From positions 2,294,001 to 2,358,000 of the forward strand of contig OX596342.1 of the NCBI GenBank assembly GCA_951394405.1: a stretch of DNA of 64,000 nucleotides, in the 5' to 3' direction. Position numbers and translations under genes: made by a program. The stretch is from Coprinellus micaceus (Eukaryota; Basidiomycota; Agaricomycetes; Agaricales; Psathyrellaceae). Of the stretch, positions 10,410-22,337 are shown one piece after another. Below the pieces are notes generated by a model. That model had not been told where the DNA came from. It saw only the letters and a program-made list of their open reading frames with translations, and did no database searches. Numbering within the stretch: the first letter of the stretch is position 1; each line of letters begins with the position of its first letter.

Positions 10410-13400
10410 ACGCAAAAAATCCGACCCCCAACTTTCGACTCTTCTTGTCTTCAACCCGGATTACCAGTACCCCTATGGCTAGAAAAGCTTCGCTTCGCTT
10501 CGTTCCTCCTCCCTGACATGATCGTCTTGGTGCCTTCTTGATTCTTTCACCTTTTTTTGACCATCCACTGGCCTCCCCATGTTGTCACAGTTGCATTGAG
10601 TATTCTAACGAGAATGAACGATGGGTAGTTTTTATACGCTTTTTTTTCTACCTGTTTGGTATTACTACGTGCATATGGTGCGTACGCGAGTATGCATGGT
10701 GGTTTTTACGAACTGCATAGTACACTGGCACGCTGAATTGTCGCTAATCTGTAACGAATATCTCGCTCCCTCTCTCCCTCTCTCTCCTCCGATATCGGTG
10801 TACAGTTGTTATCGAGTCTGTTTTAGTCTGTTTCGCTTCTAAACTTTCTTTTAAGCTTCATTCACCTGATACCTCGCTTCACGCTTCAAGAACTTCGCCG
10901 GCTTCTTTCTTTCCTTTGTTACTCCCCGAGGCTTGGGTTCCCTTCAGAGTGAAATTGCCCTTCAGAGGGTGGTTGGTCTCTCAAGCATTGGGTAAGACCT
11001 TCCCGTTTACCCTATCCCTCACACTGCTCACAAAGATTGACATTCCTTTATCTTGAACAGGGCAACGGGCACGCATCCCCCCCCAAGTTTTACCTTTGTG
11101 TTATCGCCGTCGATACCGGCTTCTCGGCCTGCTTCTACCGGCCCCTTCGAGCGCTTGTTCGGGCTAAGTATCGAAAGCTCGAAGCCCAGATCGAGAGCCG
11201 GGTCGAGGGTTGGAACGTTGGGGGTTGGGCCGAGGGCAGGCGGAGGGATACGTGTCCATATACGTGGGGGCTTGGGCACCGATGCTTGGACTAGAACCTG
11301 TCGGGACCCCTTGCTCTGTCGCGCTGGCCAACACAGATTCCTGATACTAAGTGGGTGGTCAATGTCAGCGTTGAGGGCTGGCTTGATCCGGCGCTCATTT
11401 GGAGCCCAGCGCTTATGTGCACGAATGTCACGCCGGGCGTGAGCACATCGCGTGGTTTCTTCTCACTTCCGGCGCTAATCTTTTGATTTATAGGATCTCG
11501 GCCCCGGCGAAGTTGGGCACTCACGATTTCGCATCAGAGGAACTATGGTCTTGAGTGCCACAATTTCCGGGCTTTGACTTTGGAACACATCTTGACGCCT
11601 ATCGCCGTGAACAACGCTTACGCCTCCACCACTGCACGGAGGCAGACTGACCCATTTCACTTGGTTAGTGCTGAACATTGCCAGCGTATGGGATACTGGT
11701 CATGATGAGGTCGAATATTTTCTCCTCGGACTGCAGCGATTACACTCAGTAACCTCGACTTCACCTCTTAACATTGGTAAGACATGCCATGTTGACACCT
11801 AGGAAGCAGAGCTCGGCCAATTTGCGCGACCGCGACGATGGTACCCTACCTTCTCGGACTCTCTGTGGAGCTGGAGCCAGTCAGGAAAATCCAAGGTAAA
11901 TATTCCTTCGGCCTTGATACGATGTTGTCGACGCTCTCATGACAGCGAATACTTTTAGGTTGGGCTTCGCCGCGCCCACGCTCCCAGATCGTACTCCAGG
12001 CTCTGCTAACGTTACGGCTGGTCTGGAATTGACCGGTGGTGGGAGCATTGTCCTCACTCTGGGCATCCTGCCGCGTGCCTCGGAGCAGTAAATTAAGGTG
12101 TGTTCGCCGTTTGCCGCTACATAAACAGGATCGCGGGCGCCCGACACAATGTGCAAAACTCCCTCGTTCGGTCACCGTTCTTTGGATAGGTATCGCTTCC
12201 GACAAACGGCCCCCTAAAGCCACCACTGACTCTGGCCTTGCTTCCTTCAGGCCTGGTCTGCTCTTCCTCGCAAGAAGTTGCCAGAATCATTGGCTCCACA
12301 CTTCAAGTCGAACCGGTGTGCTTTGCAGCCATCCCTTCGAACGTGTGACAATGATAGAGAACGAATCGAAGCGGGCTTTTCTCGGCAAGTCCAACGTCAG
12401 ATACGTCAAAACCCCGCACTCCTCGAAGCTAATGTATTGAATGCAGGTCCAGCTATCATCGAGGCCCGACTAACAAACTGTATTGCGATTTGGTGATGAA
12501 TGATCGCCCTTGCTTGGCCGAGGATCCTTTGTGTATATCGTCATCGCCATCCCCTGGTATTTGAATTGGATACCAGCATCTGCTAAATTTGTATGCAGCC
12601 ACCTTTATTTTTGACAGGAACTCTCCGATTAATATGATGCAAGCCTATTAGCGGTGCGATGAGTCGCAGTGGACGCAAATCCCTGAAATGGTAAGGTTGT
12701 GATTCATCTTCATCTTTGTCCATATGACTTTCGTGCGTTTCCACTACGTTTGGTCATGCCTCCTGGATCCGACCCGCCAACTGAACCAAGCTGCAGATCG
12801 TCTGGGTATGTCAGTGACCCTCATTCTTTATCTAATCTATCCCGTTCTCTCTTCCTCGTGGATCAGAAGCTATGGGGCAGAAAGGGCGCGATTAAACCGC
12901 GGAACTATCTGTGGACCCACCCCATTTCCTACAGGTCCATCATCATCTATCACTGACGAAAGTGTCCAAGCAAGGAGATGCACGTCGTTACCATGGGTGG
13001 GGTTCCCCACCACCAGGGTGGGCTGACTTGATCGCGACCAATGAACCAAAAACGCACCCCGCTGCCGGGTAGGTAGCCTCCCACAAGAATCCCACCAACC
13101 CCGTTCTTCACTTTCCGCCTTCTGAGGCGTACCAACCGATTCGGTCACTGTCAGGTGGTCTTTGCAGAGGGCCTGTTGTGGACCCATCCAGTGGAGGGTT
13201 GCCTCGTGCTTCTATGTGCTGTGCTATATTTCCCGGAAGAAGATCAAGATTTGGAGAGGTCGAGTTTCCGAAAAGAGCGCCCTTCGCTCCAGCACTTCTG
13301 GCTCACTCAAGCCAATCAACGTTATCCCTATGTCGTTATGTCGTCGAGGTCTCTATGATGAGGCACGAACGCAGCAGGGAGAAGGTGATGTCGAAGCAAC

Positions 13401-13554
13401 TGCGAGAACGGATTGCTGGTTAACAAGATGTTACATACATTAGGTGGCGAGCGGCTTCCTCTGTCGCACAGAGGAAGCATGCTCGTATTCCATGAAACCG
13501 CGCTCTTCCTCCCCCATCTTCCAACCCAGACGTTCCTTTCTTCCGTCGCTTCCT
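10410..13554. other. Long stretch without a supportable gene (about 3.1 kb)
   Basis: About 440 bp downstream of NAP1 is AT-rich with T-runs and a CT repeat (near 10766-10790), consistent with a 3' UTR and terminator region. The rest holds ORFs of up to 134 codons on both strands with no domain signature or consistent splice extension. A decayed gene is possible but I cannot show one. Confidence 0.4.
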
Positions 13555-14807
13555 CTACATCTTCGCTTTGATGAATTGAGCGACACTCTGGGGGTCAAGC
13601 ACGCTCTGCGGATAGGGGAAGAACAGGCTTCGAAGGTGCTCTGAGCCACCATCCACGGGAAGGACCTGTCCGGTGATATACGAAGCAGCGGGACTGAACA
13701 AGAATATGGTAGCGTTGGCGATGTCCTTAACATCACCCTGTCGTCCGGTCGGGTGACCATGATAGACGTGGTCACCACCCGTATTCTTGGGCGTCAAACG
13801 ATCCATGCCCTCCGTATTGGCGATGGGACCAGGTGCGATCACGTTTGACCGTACACCATGGGGACCCTCCTCGACAGCGAGCACGGCGGAGAGCGCGTCC
13901 ACACCAGCCTTGGCAGCGGAGACGTGCACCTGATAGGGGGTACCTGTGGAACACGAAGGATCAAGGTCGGAACTGGTAAGCTTCTTCCGGTGTAACGAGA
14001 TTAAGGGAGAAGGGTGGTATGAGAAGAGATACTGACCGTTATAGTGCAGGGTCGCACTGACATGGATATAGGCCCCTTTCGAAGCGCGGACGTGTTCGAT
14101 AGTGGCTTTTATGGTATTATAGGTACCCATCTGAAAGGATTTTGAGTGGGTATGTCACTCTCAATCGAGAACAAGAAGGGGAGTTCATTGATGAGGCTTA
14201 CAGTGTCAATTTCGAGAACTGTCTTAAACGCATTTTCCGACACGCCTGAGATTGGTGCTAAGAAGTTACCAGCCGCACCTATGAACGTCGCTATAAGTCA
14301 CAAGTTCATGTCACGAGAATTAATACCAGGAGACACTTACCACAAATAACGAAATCGATCCTTCCGAATTTCTCAATGGTTTTAGCGACAGCTTCCTTCA
14401 ATGTGGCAGGCTGGCGAACATCAGCTTGTGCAGGCAGACAGTCCTGGCCCGTCGCAGCTGTGAGCTCCTTGGCAGTCTGCTGCAGACGGTCGAGTCTAGA
14501 GTAGTACGAGGCTACATGTCAGAGCTAGATTTGACGCCCAGGGGTTGGATGGTGGTGAACATAGTCGCGACGCACTTCCTCCCCACAATGGTGGCTTTAG
14601 CGCCATGACGCATCTGCATGGGGTAGAAGACCTGTCTGAGCACTCTATCCTTTTCTAAACATGAAGAAGACGCACCATGGCCTCAGTCATTCCACGACAT
14701 ATTCCAGAACCACCTCCAGTGCAGAACAGGACCTTCCCCTTGAAAAGGTCCGCCTTAAAGACGCTAGTCGAGTCAGCGATGGGTTGGACGTATGCTGTGG
14801 GCGCCAT
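13555..14807 (-). CDS. SPS19: Short-chain dehydrogenase, peroxisomal 2,4-dienoyl-CoA reductase (Sps19/DECR2 type), 294 aa, six exons
   Basis: Exons run 14807-14676, 14613-14576, 14495-14341, 14278-14202, 14130-14037 and 13943-13555. Family motifs are the NADPH-binding glycine loop CTGGGSGICRG (residues ~29-39), ATIVGRKLDRL, the D-V segment AQADVR, AAGNFLAP, the active-site lysine in SAAKAGVDALS, and NVIAPGPIANTEG. These are the hallmarks of dienoyl-CoA reductases, which remove double bonds during beta-oxidation of unsaturated fatty acids. The protein ends AKM, which fits the relaxed PTS1 peroxisomal import signal, so a peroxisomal location is likely. Length equals the family norm (about 290). 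Exon 2 is only 38 nt. Confidence 0.9.
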
Positions 14808-16171
14808 TTGGTATAGTCTTGATTGGTATATGGACGCAAGTGTGACAGTTCAAGGAGGGTGGGTGTTCAATCCAGCGAGCAGGTAAGCGCCACCCCGAGA
14901 GATGGACTTCAAAACGAGAAGCATATTCACGGGGTAATGCAGTGCACCCGGGTCGCCCGGCTTGTTCATTGCCGGTACCCGCGTTCGAACCCCACAGAAC
15001 GAGGGTATCATTTGCGAGGTTGAATAGAGGATGCTGAAATACCCCTGTGCCTGACCGAGCCTGCTAAGTGGTTCTCGTAGACCCTTTCTCGGAAATTTAT
15101 GCTCAGGAGCTCGTTTTAGAGTAACCACTGCCTCGAACACACCAGCGTCTATGGAGATGTGGGCGCTTGCTTGCCCATGATCGCTTAGGCTTCTCTGATC
15201 TCATCTGTCAGGCCGCGGCGGCCTGCGCGAAATTCAGGATGTTTTCGCTGAGGAGTTGTAGTAGAGTGGTTGCTTGTCTTAAGTGTGTCTCAGGGGAGAT
15301 GCAGTAGAGGAGAGTAGAGGTCACCAGAGCTAGATTTTCAGGTGGCCATCTCGCCTGGATACGCGACTCGGAGTCATCAGACCTTCTGTTCAAAAACATC
15401 ACATCTGTCGGCATCGTTGATTGAGCGAGAGGTCGGGTAAATGCAGGTTGAAAAAATCAGCCACAAATTGAGGGTGCCATGGGGAACCCATACCGCATCA
15501 AAGTCTCTCGGGGATACGCTCGCTTAGAGCTTGACCGGAGCGTCCACACCTCCCTCAACAGTCCTCCATGCCTGGAAGCTTGCATGCAAGGGCGTTTCAA
15601 GGTGTTTCACCTCTGGTGGCTTGACTTCCGCGCTCTTCTGCATCCGATTGACCATCCGATCAGTCGGCCAACATTCCAAGAGCACTGCTTCAAGCTGAGG
15701 GAGATCCTATTGAATTGATAGCAACCGCCGAATAGGCGTCCTCGATCGAGGGTATTCTCATTCATTCGATCTTTATTCAATCGCGGACAATAGCGTGAAT
15801 ACGAGGGTGGCTTGGGGCGTATGAATGGAACCCAGGTACACTGAACATGATTTGCGGCCTCGTGTATGAGCGCTAAGCTGCGTTCAATTGAAAACGAAGC
15901 TTAATGTAGTACTAAGAGGGGTGTAGTAAATGGAGAATGAATGGTACAGTTAAATGCAAAGCGAAGGTCGAGGGACCTTAATCGACACGTGGAGAAGAGT
16001 ATTTATAGTGAGAGTAGGGTGAAAACAAAAGTGCATATCATACTACAACTACATGGTGATATGAAAACGAAGCTGGTAACGAAACAGGAGCGACAATCGT
16101 AACAACACCAAGTCCCGAAGGAAAGAAGATCGAATATAACCCGGGGATGAGGAAGGGGCTGAATGAGAAGT
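14808..16171. other. Intergenic, no gene recognised
   Basis: A 68-codon minus-strand ORF at 15208-15414 ends in an alanine run and has a leucine-rich helix, but no start context, partner exon or family was found. The 16000-16160 segment is AT-rich and probably the 3' UTR of the HMG-box gene. Confidence 0.4.
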
Positions 16172-17585
16172 CTAAGACCGCGACCAGAACTGCTGGGAAA
16201 CGGTGGGGGAGGTGGCAGATGGGAGAGATGAGGGATATCCCGAAATAGACGCTACAGGGGGAAGGACCCTGGACATGTTACGGCTAGCTGGGTAGGTGAG
16301 CGGCTCATTGGCCAGTGCGCTTGACCTCGAGTCGTAAGACGCCCTCTCACTGGTGATGGGGTTCAGCGCCAACGAGTCGTAGTGAGAACTTCCCGAGCTG
16401 GAATCCGCGCCGTAGTCGGACATGTTGGATCCTGAAGGATAGAACGGGGTGTTGAGAGTGGGGAAATTAGAGGCCCCGGAGTATCCGGATGACGAAGAAG
16501 AAGATGGAGGGTTGGACCATCCAGCGGATGAACCTGGGTAAGACCCTGTTTTGAGGGTTGGTGGGATCCGGTCCTGATGATTTGACCAGCTAGAAGACCC
16601 ACGATCAAGTCGCGAGTGCCACGTCTGTGGCGACCCCAAATCGGTCGAATAGGAAGACGAGGACGAAAGCGAGTAGCTCATGGAGGGGTTAGAGAGGCGG
16701 TGGGAGAGACTGTGGCCCATTCGATCGGTCGAGGGGTAAGGTAGGCGCGGCTCGTTGTTGCGGTAGAAGGGGTGGTTTGACTGGAATGGGTGGGTGGAAG
16801 AGCGGGAAATGCTTGGACCCGCAGGGTATTTGGGGGGTTCTGGGAAGTTGGGTGGTTCATGAGAACCGCGCGAATAGACCGACTCGCCGTCTGCGTCGAG
16901 ATGTCCGTCTGCGTCCGTTGGAGATTCGAAATCGCCGTCGTCGGCATCGCCAGACGCGCCTTCAGATTTGGAAGCGTTCTGCCGCCTCCGTCTCGAATTG
17001 TTAGGCCGTCGGCGGTAGACATAGTCTGGATATTTCGAATTGAAACTATCCTTCAAGAGCTTTGCCTGCTCCTGGAAGTACTGTTTTTCTGACTGAGTGA
17101 GGGAAAGTGTTATCAGTCCGACACGATCACTTCGTCATATACTATTGGCCACTCACCGCGGGCATCGAGCTCCACTCCTTGCTCAACAGTTTGCTAATTT
17201 CCCCAGTTCGCATGGACTGATTTGCTGCTGAGACCTGAGGCCTTCGTTTCCGAGCGAAAATCATGAATGCGTTCATTGGTCGCTTAGGCGTGCCGTCGGC
17301 GTTCAGCGTTTGGGACGTCAAAGAAAGGTCCTGATCAGCCCCGTCTGTTGAACAGGTCGCGTCAGTCGAAATAAGCGAGGAACAGAAACCAGACTGACGG
17401 TCATGATCTCCCTCATGCTTCACGTCGTGAAAAACTGGGTAGTGCCCGTCGTCTGACCCTGACACCGATCCCAATTCGTCGTGTATGTCTGAATCTTTAT
17501 AGCTGGTCGCGCGTGTGCCGCGCTGAGACCTGGTCGCCATCGCCGCCGCGTACGGTTGTCGCGAGTAGCTCGGGTAGCGTTCCAT
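16172..17585 (-). CDS. HMG-box transcription factor (SOX/MATA-HMG type), about 431-449 aa
   Basis: Exons run 17585-17157 and 17092-16172; a further likely intron, 17398-17345, is 54 nt. The HMG box straddles the main intron: PKRPMNAFMIFARKRRPQV at the end of exon 1, then QAKLLKDSFNSKYPDYVYRR in exon 2. It is followed by an Arg/Lys-rich nuclear-localisation stretch (NNSRRRRQ). This RPMNAFM...YPDYVYRRRP pattern is that of sequence-specific HMG proteins such as fungal mating and development regulators (Prf1, Ste11, MAT-HMG classes). The C-terminal 290 residues are Ser/Pro/Tyr-rich and disordered, typical of an activation region. The 54-nt intron keeps frame whether or not it is spliced. Which fungal HMG subclass it belongs to cannot be told from the box alone. 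Confidence 0.88.
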
Positions 17586-19738
17586 CCTTCAACGATGTGG
17601 AGAGTAGAAAGTGCGTGATGACGCAGAGGTTGTTGGCCCAGGTAGTGGTAGGAGGTCGAGGAGCGGATGGGTCCAAGCAGGTGACGACAGCCAGATGATC
17701 GAGCGCGCGGGCGCGGTGGTCTCAGATGGAGTAACGGCAGGGGATTGAATAGGTTAGGAATCTGGGGGAGAGCAAGTTAGAATGTGATATGTTGAGGAAT
17801 CCTGTCTGCCTTCGAAACTATATCTTTGTTGACGTATGACCTTTGAGCCGCATCTGTATCCGGAAGCCAATCCAGTTCAATTTGTTCGCCCTCTCCAGGA
17901 ACCTGGTTCGCGGGGTTCACGCTTCCCGTCTGATGCTCCCGCATTAGACTAACGACCCTGGTGGGTGTCTGTCGAATAACCGAGAGATTTCGACGCATGC
18001 GGTTCTGCTTCCGTCGCTCGCCCACGCCTCTATTTTTCCAGAGTCCCGGGCTTGCTCCCCAACCCATGACGACGCGACATAACATGACGCGAATGGGGTC
18101 GCTTCTCACTATGCCTCAACTCCAACCCCGAAGCTAGTAGTGACCTGTACCAGACGAAACAGTGTCGTACCTGCGACCTCCATGAGGTCTTTCCAGCCGC
18201 CTCTGTTGCTTTGCATACCAAGAAGCTTCACGATCATTTCACGGTTGCTGTTGCGTCTCCTATTTGCTTCCGCCCCTCGAAATGAGGTCCCACGTCCGAG
18301 AGGCCAAACGAACGCAAACACTGCGGGCTTCCACCTACCTGCCCCTTTTGGGCGCTGTAACAGATCCAAGATTGTCCCGTAACGAGATTCTGTGCAAATT
18401 CTGTGGTGAGGAACTCGTGATGGACCCAGGGACTCAGCTCCTCCGGAGCAACCTGGTTATCAGCCCAAATCAGCTGCTGGTTTGTTTCAGACGAATGAAC
18501 CAACCTGCTTCAGAGGCCCCGCCCTCCCCATGGCCCTTCATGGCCTATCTAGAAGGGATGTGGTTGAAATGTGCGAGTTCTCTCCAGAAGGGGTCGGATG
18601 TCAGCGCGAATAGACGCGGAGGTCGTGTATTCGTGCCTCAATGCAAAGCCAGGTCCCACTCGGGCCCGAATAGAGCGGCAAACATGTTCCAGGCCTGCGT
18701 TCAACCGACAAGCCTAACTGACATGAACCGCAATTCGTAAGATGGGAGGACAGCGTTGTCCTCACAACGCCAACATCCGTGTATCTCTTCAAGCAAATTC
18801 ACCTGCAAGAGCCTGGGTCCAACCAGGAGGTGAAGCACCTGTGAACAGCACTCCGCGAGGTTCTAACGATGGCCTCAGTTTGGTTAGTAGATGGTGTCGT
18901 AACGCGGTAGCAACGTTGTCAAGCTCTGTGGAATCTGTCGATCGAACGACATATATCAGGACATACTACGTATGGTAGTATGAAATGGGGGCATCATGGT
19001 AAGGTGTGATGCAGCCTGTGACGTGAGAAGTTCGGAGAGATGTGAGGTATTTCTCCTCCTCAATCATATCGCGATGGCGTAGTCCACCGTGCTGCATCCA
19101 CGCTCTGTTGCACCATCCAAGCTCATACGGAGGGCTCAGGGCAAATAGCGCCCCAGATTCGCGGAATACTATTCCATCTCCCTGTTACACTTAAAGCTGG
19201 GCTGATGCCTGGACCCGCTGTGTGGGTGTTTCAGTACCTGGGCTTCTGATGGAGGACCTTTTTCGACGCGAATTTTGATGGCTCGGGATTCTATCTAGTG
19301 GGCGGGGCAACGACTGGCAGCGACGTCTAAAAACTCGGGATATTCATCTAATGTGGTTAGTTCCCGTGCCGTGGCGCACACCGATGCCGACATGAAGGTT
19401 AGGATATTTGGGAACATGAAATGTTTCATGGATTTGGGGGACAAACGCAGTAGAACCCCATCTTTCGCTTTGCGTTCTAGGGCGCTTAACCAAAGTTAGG
19501 CGCTTCGCTTCTCAATAGCCCCTATCTTATAGCACAACACGTGTTTTTGAGTGCCAGGACAGACAGCCAAATCGAAAGGAGACGTCGGTCTTGGCAGCCT
19601 GTCGATGGTCCCAAAATGCTCGAGGAGAAGGCTCACGCGCGACTGACAGACGTGCTTTGACAGGTGCTCGTGGCTTGGCAACGTGGGTTCCCCGTTCTTT
19701 GAGATTCCTCAATGTGGTTGATAAATGGGTTCAGTTGA
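17586..19738. other. Stretch without a supportable gene, upstream of the KDZ element
   Basis: ORFs up to 158 codons overlap on both strands, but none has a domain or splice-consistent neighbour. The last bases (19739-19746) are the left target duplication of the KDZ transposon. Confidence 0.4.
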
Positions 19739-19746
19739 TGTGCCAA
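19739..19746. repeat. Left 8-bp target site duplication of the KDZ element
   Basis: TGTGCCAA here is repeated exactly at 28007-28014 on the other side of the transposon. Confidence 0.9.
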
Positions 19747-19766
19747 CACCACGGTCCTATCACTTT

Positions 19767-19820
19767 CCCAGCAAATTAGCTAGGCAAAGGGGGGGGGATT
19801 GCCTAGCTAATTCTGCTGGG
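19767..19820. repeat. Hairpin with a nine-G loop near the left end (mirrored at 27933-27986)
   Basis: CCCAGCAAATTAGCTAGGCAA pairs imperfectly with a complementary arm ending GCTGGG, leaving a loop that holds nine consecutive G (19789-19797). The same 54-bp structure is present 20 bp inside the right end, reading C9 on the plus strand. Confidence 0.8.
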
Positions 19821-19825
19821 TTAGC

Positions 19826-20149
19826 CTATCCCTCACACACCGCCAATAGCGTTTGGGCGAGATGCCTTGTATGGTATTCGTTGGCCCAGGGAACCAAGGG
19901 AGGTTGAGGAGGTGAGATAGTGGATAGATAACGGGCGTTTGTCAGGGAGATGAGGGAGATAACGGAGATGGTCTCAGGGTCCGGTCTCGGAGATCGAAGA
20001 GGCCTAGTTCCGTCATCGGGAGCATCGGAGGGTTGTCCCCCCATCAATCCGAGCGCTCTGCGTGCACGCCCGTCCATCAACGTCCGCTGAACGTTCGCGA
20101 GCATGCTTGATCGTCGTCCCTGCGCTTTCCCGCGCCCCCTCCCACCCAT
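19826..20149 (-). other. 107-codon ORF inside the left inverted repeat
   Basis: This ATG-initiated frame points inward to outward and lies wholly within the inverted repeat. The right copy (27607-27927, plus strand) keeps the same frame for about 95 codons, but a single-base insertion disconnects it from the homologous ATG at 27604. The predicted product is Arg/Pro/Ser-rich with no known domain. It may be a chance ORF preserved only because the repeats are young. Confidence 0.25.
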
Positions 20150-20155
20150 GTTTGT

Positions 20156-20366
20156 CCATCTATTTATTTACCCCAAATCCTGCCCTTTGCCCCCTCGTAA
20201 ATGAGAACTCCGGTCGAATGCATGTCTCGGGGTCCGCTGAACAGACATTCCTTGCAATGCCAGGGGAGTTTAATACACGGCGTGGAATTGGGTGGGTCAA
20301 TCTGAGGTAGTACAGGACGGTATCGTGAGGAGCCTTCGGTACTACATTAACTACGGCACTAAGTTG
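20156..20366. other. Spacer between the left inverted repeat and the HMG-like gene
   Basis: It probably holds the 3' UTR of the HMG-like gene. Nothing else is seen. Confidence 0.4.
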
Positions 20367-22081
20367 TTATTTCCTGCTATTCCCAAAATCCGAACGACGC
20401 TTGCGCTTGACCACAGGGACAAACATTATCTCGCCGTTGTTGCTGGTCACGGAGACGAGGTTGAGGGGACCAGTGGTGGGCTGGAGAGGAGGGCGAATGT
20501 CGACTGAGGCAATGTGCCTAGACGGACAAGTGACCGCGTGTGTGAAAGCAACAGGGGCAGTGGGAACGGTGGAGGTGGGTGTGGGTACGCTGGTGGGTGT
20601 AAGTGTATTGTGGGCGCTGGGCGCTGACGTTGACGTTTCGAGGGACTCTGCAATGGTGGCGGTAATGGCGTCGCTGTCGGGGAGTGACAAGGGGACAGTT
20701 GTGATCCCCACAGCATTCTGCCGGCTTTCCCGGGCGAAATAAGCCTGAGACCACACCTCGAAGTCCTCGTCGCTGAGCTTCGCAAAGTACGTGGATCCGG
20801 TGTAGAAGGAGTTGTAGAGGATTCGAGCGTGAGTGAGAGAAGAAATGGAAGAAGGGCAGGAGAATTTCTGGAGGGGCCAGTGCTTGAGGATGATGCTGTA
20901 CTTGAGAGTGATATCTTGTTCGAAATTCTGATAGTTCATGCGAGACGTTTTGACGCCGGCGACATCATCTACATCATGCATCAGTTGAGTGACAGCTGTG
21001 AAGCGGTGGCGTGGCGCAAACACACCGAGTTTCTCTTTGATGAGATCCTTCGTCTTCGTCTTCAATTCAGCCAAAGTATCCCTGTAGTTGCGGGAGACAC
21101 CTGAAAACAATGCTGGGGTAAGAACTAGCAGACACAGCAGGCGCCGTAGATCACATACCATCGGCACCACTCATTACCCAGCACTCCATGCGCAGAACAA
21201 ACTCGCTCAACGAGTATTTGACACAGTTGGCGAAAAATCCATCCACTCTCTCGGACGTGCGGTAGAGGTAAGGCGTCATCATCATCTTGTTGTCCGAGCG
21301 AACAGCCACCAAGAGGATTTCGATGCCAGTACGTTCGTACAGGTTGATGATCTACGGGAGCGATGAGCGATGAGCAATAGAGAATATATACATATAGTGG
21401 TGGGCTCGGAAGGATGAGAGAGGGCTCACCTCACGCTGGAGGTGATGAATAACCGCACGAGCGTCGTGAAACCGGGCCACCTGAGACTTATGAGCCCCGT
21501 GGGTCTTCGCCAGAGCAGAGGCCTCCAGTTCCTTGATCTTGGTGTCGGTGATGGCCTTCTTAGTCTCATTCGAGAACGACTTCCACTTGAGACCGAGCTC
21601 CGTCCCAACGTCGGACACCTTGATGGGTGCGGTCCCAGGTTCGCGTTCTGGACAAGATGAGAAGTTTAGTCGCATTTAGAACGTAAACAGGGTTCAGACA
21701 CTCACCAGCATTGAGACGCGACACCTCAATTGAAAGGTAGGCATTCCACCTGCTGGGATTGTTGTCGCGCCGTGCTTTTTTCGACTTTGTCCATGTCTGT
21801 AAAATCATGCGAATATACCATTCCAATTTATGACCAGGGGACTCCTCCATCATCGTGACCGCCGCCGCTTCGACAGCGTCCTGTGCCTTGCCTAGCGATG
21901 TTTGGAACTGTTGTTGTTTCGAGCGGTTGCTGAGTTGGGCAGCCGCTTTCTCAGCGTCGGTAAGGTTGCGGTGAGCACGGCGTGGCTTGAGGCGAGCATG
22001 ATAGGTCCCAGAAGAGAGCCGAGTCTTTGGGGACTTTGTGGACCTCAACCGCTGAAGCTCGGGGATGCAGACAACAGGCAT
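20367..22081 (-). CDS. KDZ companion protein with an HMG-like region, 506 aa, four exons
   Basis: Exons run 22081-21706, 21647-21430, 21351-21159 and 21100-20367, all GT-AG and in phase. The N-terminal 80 residues are basic and glutamine-rich. Residues ~105-165 (RWNAYLSIEV, ...VGTELGLKWKSFSNETKKA) follow the spacing of an HMG-type DNA-binding helix bundle: a leading W-N-A-x-L/F helix and a second helix ending WKSFS. A middle region contains VKYSLSEFVLRMECWVM. Residues ~280-365 (NYRDTLAELKTKTKD, ILKHWPLQKFSCPSSI) resemble proteins repeated in agaric genomes. The C-terminal 120 residues are Thr/Pro/Ser-rich and end in a basic KRKRR cluster, a likely nuclear signal. DNA binding is inferred, not shown. 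Location inside the transposon and shared orientation suggest a role in its mobility or expression. Confidence 0.7.
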
Positions 22082-22337
22082 GGGGGGGAGGGGGGTAAAA
22101 GAGTGACATTTGGTAAGGAGGGGTATGGGTATTTAACGAAACCCGAATAATGTGACGTGCGTAGGAAAAATAAGTGTACAAAAACACAACAAACAACAGG
22201 AGAGAGCAAGTAACATCACGTGGAGGGTAAGGGCAGAGTTCAGGGAGTAGCACACAGAGATTGATAGACAGGGGTATAGGATGATAGCAACAGGTACGAT
22301 CATCAAATAAACAGAGAGGGGTGTTGAAAAGAACCAC

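Larger units (their letters stand above)
19747..20155 (+). repeat. Left terminal inverted repeat of the KDZ element (~409 bp)
   Basis: It matches the reverse complement of 27597-28006 almost base for base. Differences seen are four C-to-T type changes, one single-base indel and one further substitution, all at the inner end (20070-20150). Similarity stops abruptly after about 20155. Confidence 0.92.

Noticed and set aside
14940..15000. GTTCGAAC sequence resembling the T-arm of a tRNA gene
   Set aside because: The bases around it do not form a 5-bp T-stem on either strand, and no acceptor or anticodon stem is present.
15208..15414. Minus-strand ORF ending in an alanine run, leucine-rich
   Set aside because: Looks protein-like over about 30 residues, but no start, upstream exon or family could be established.
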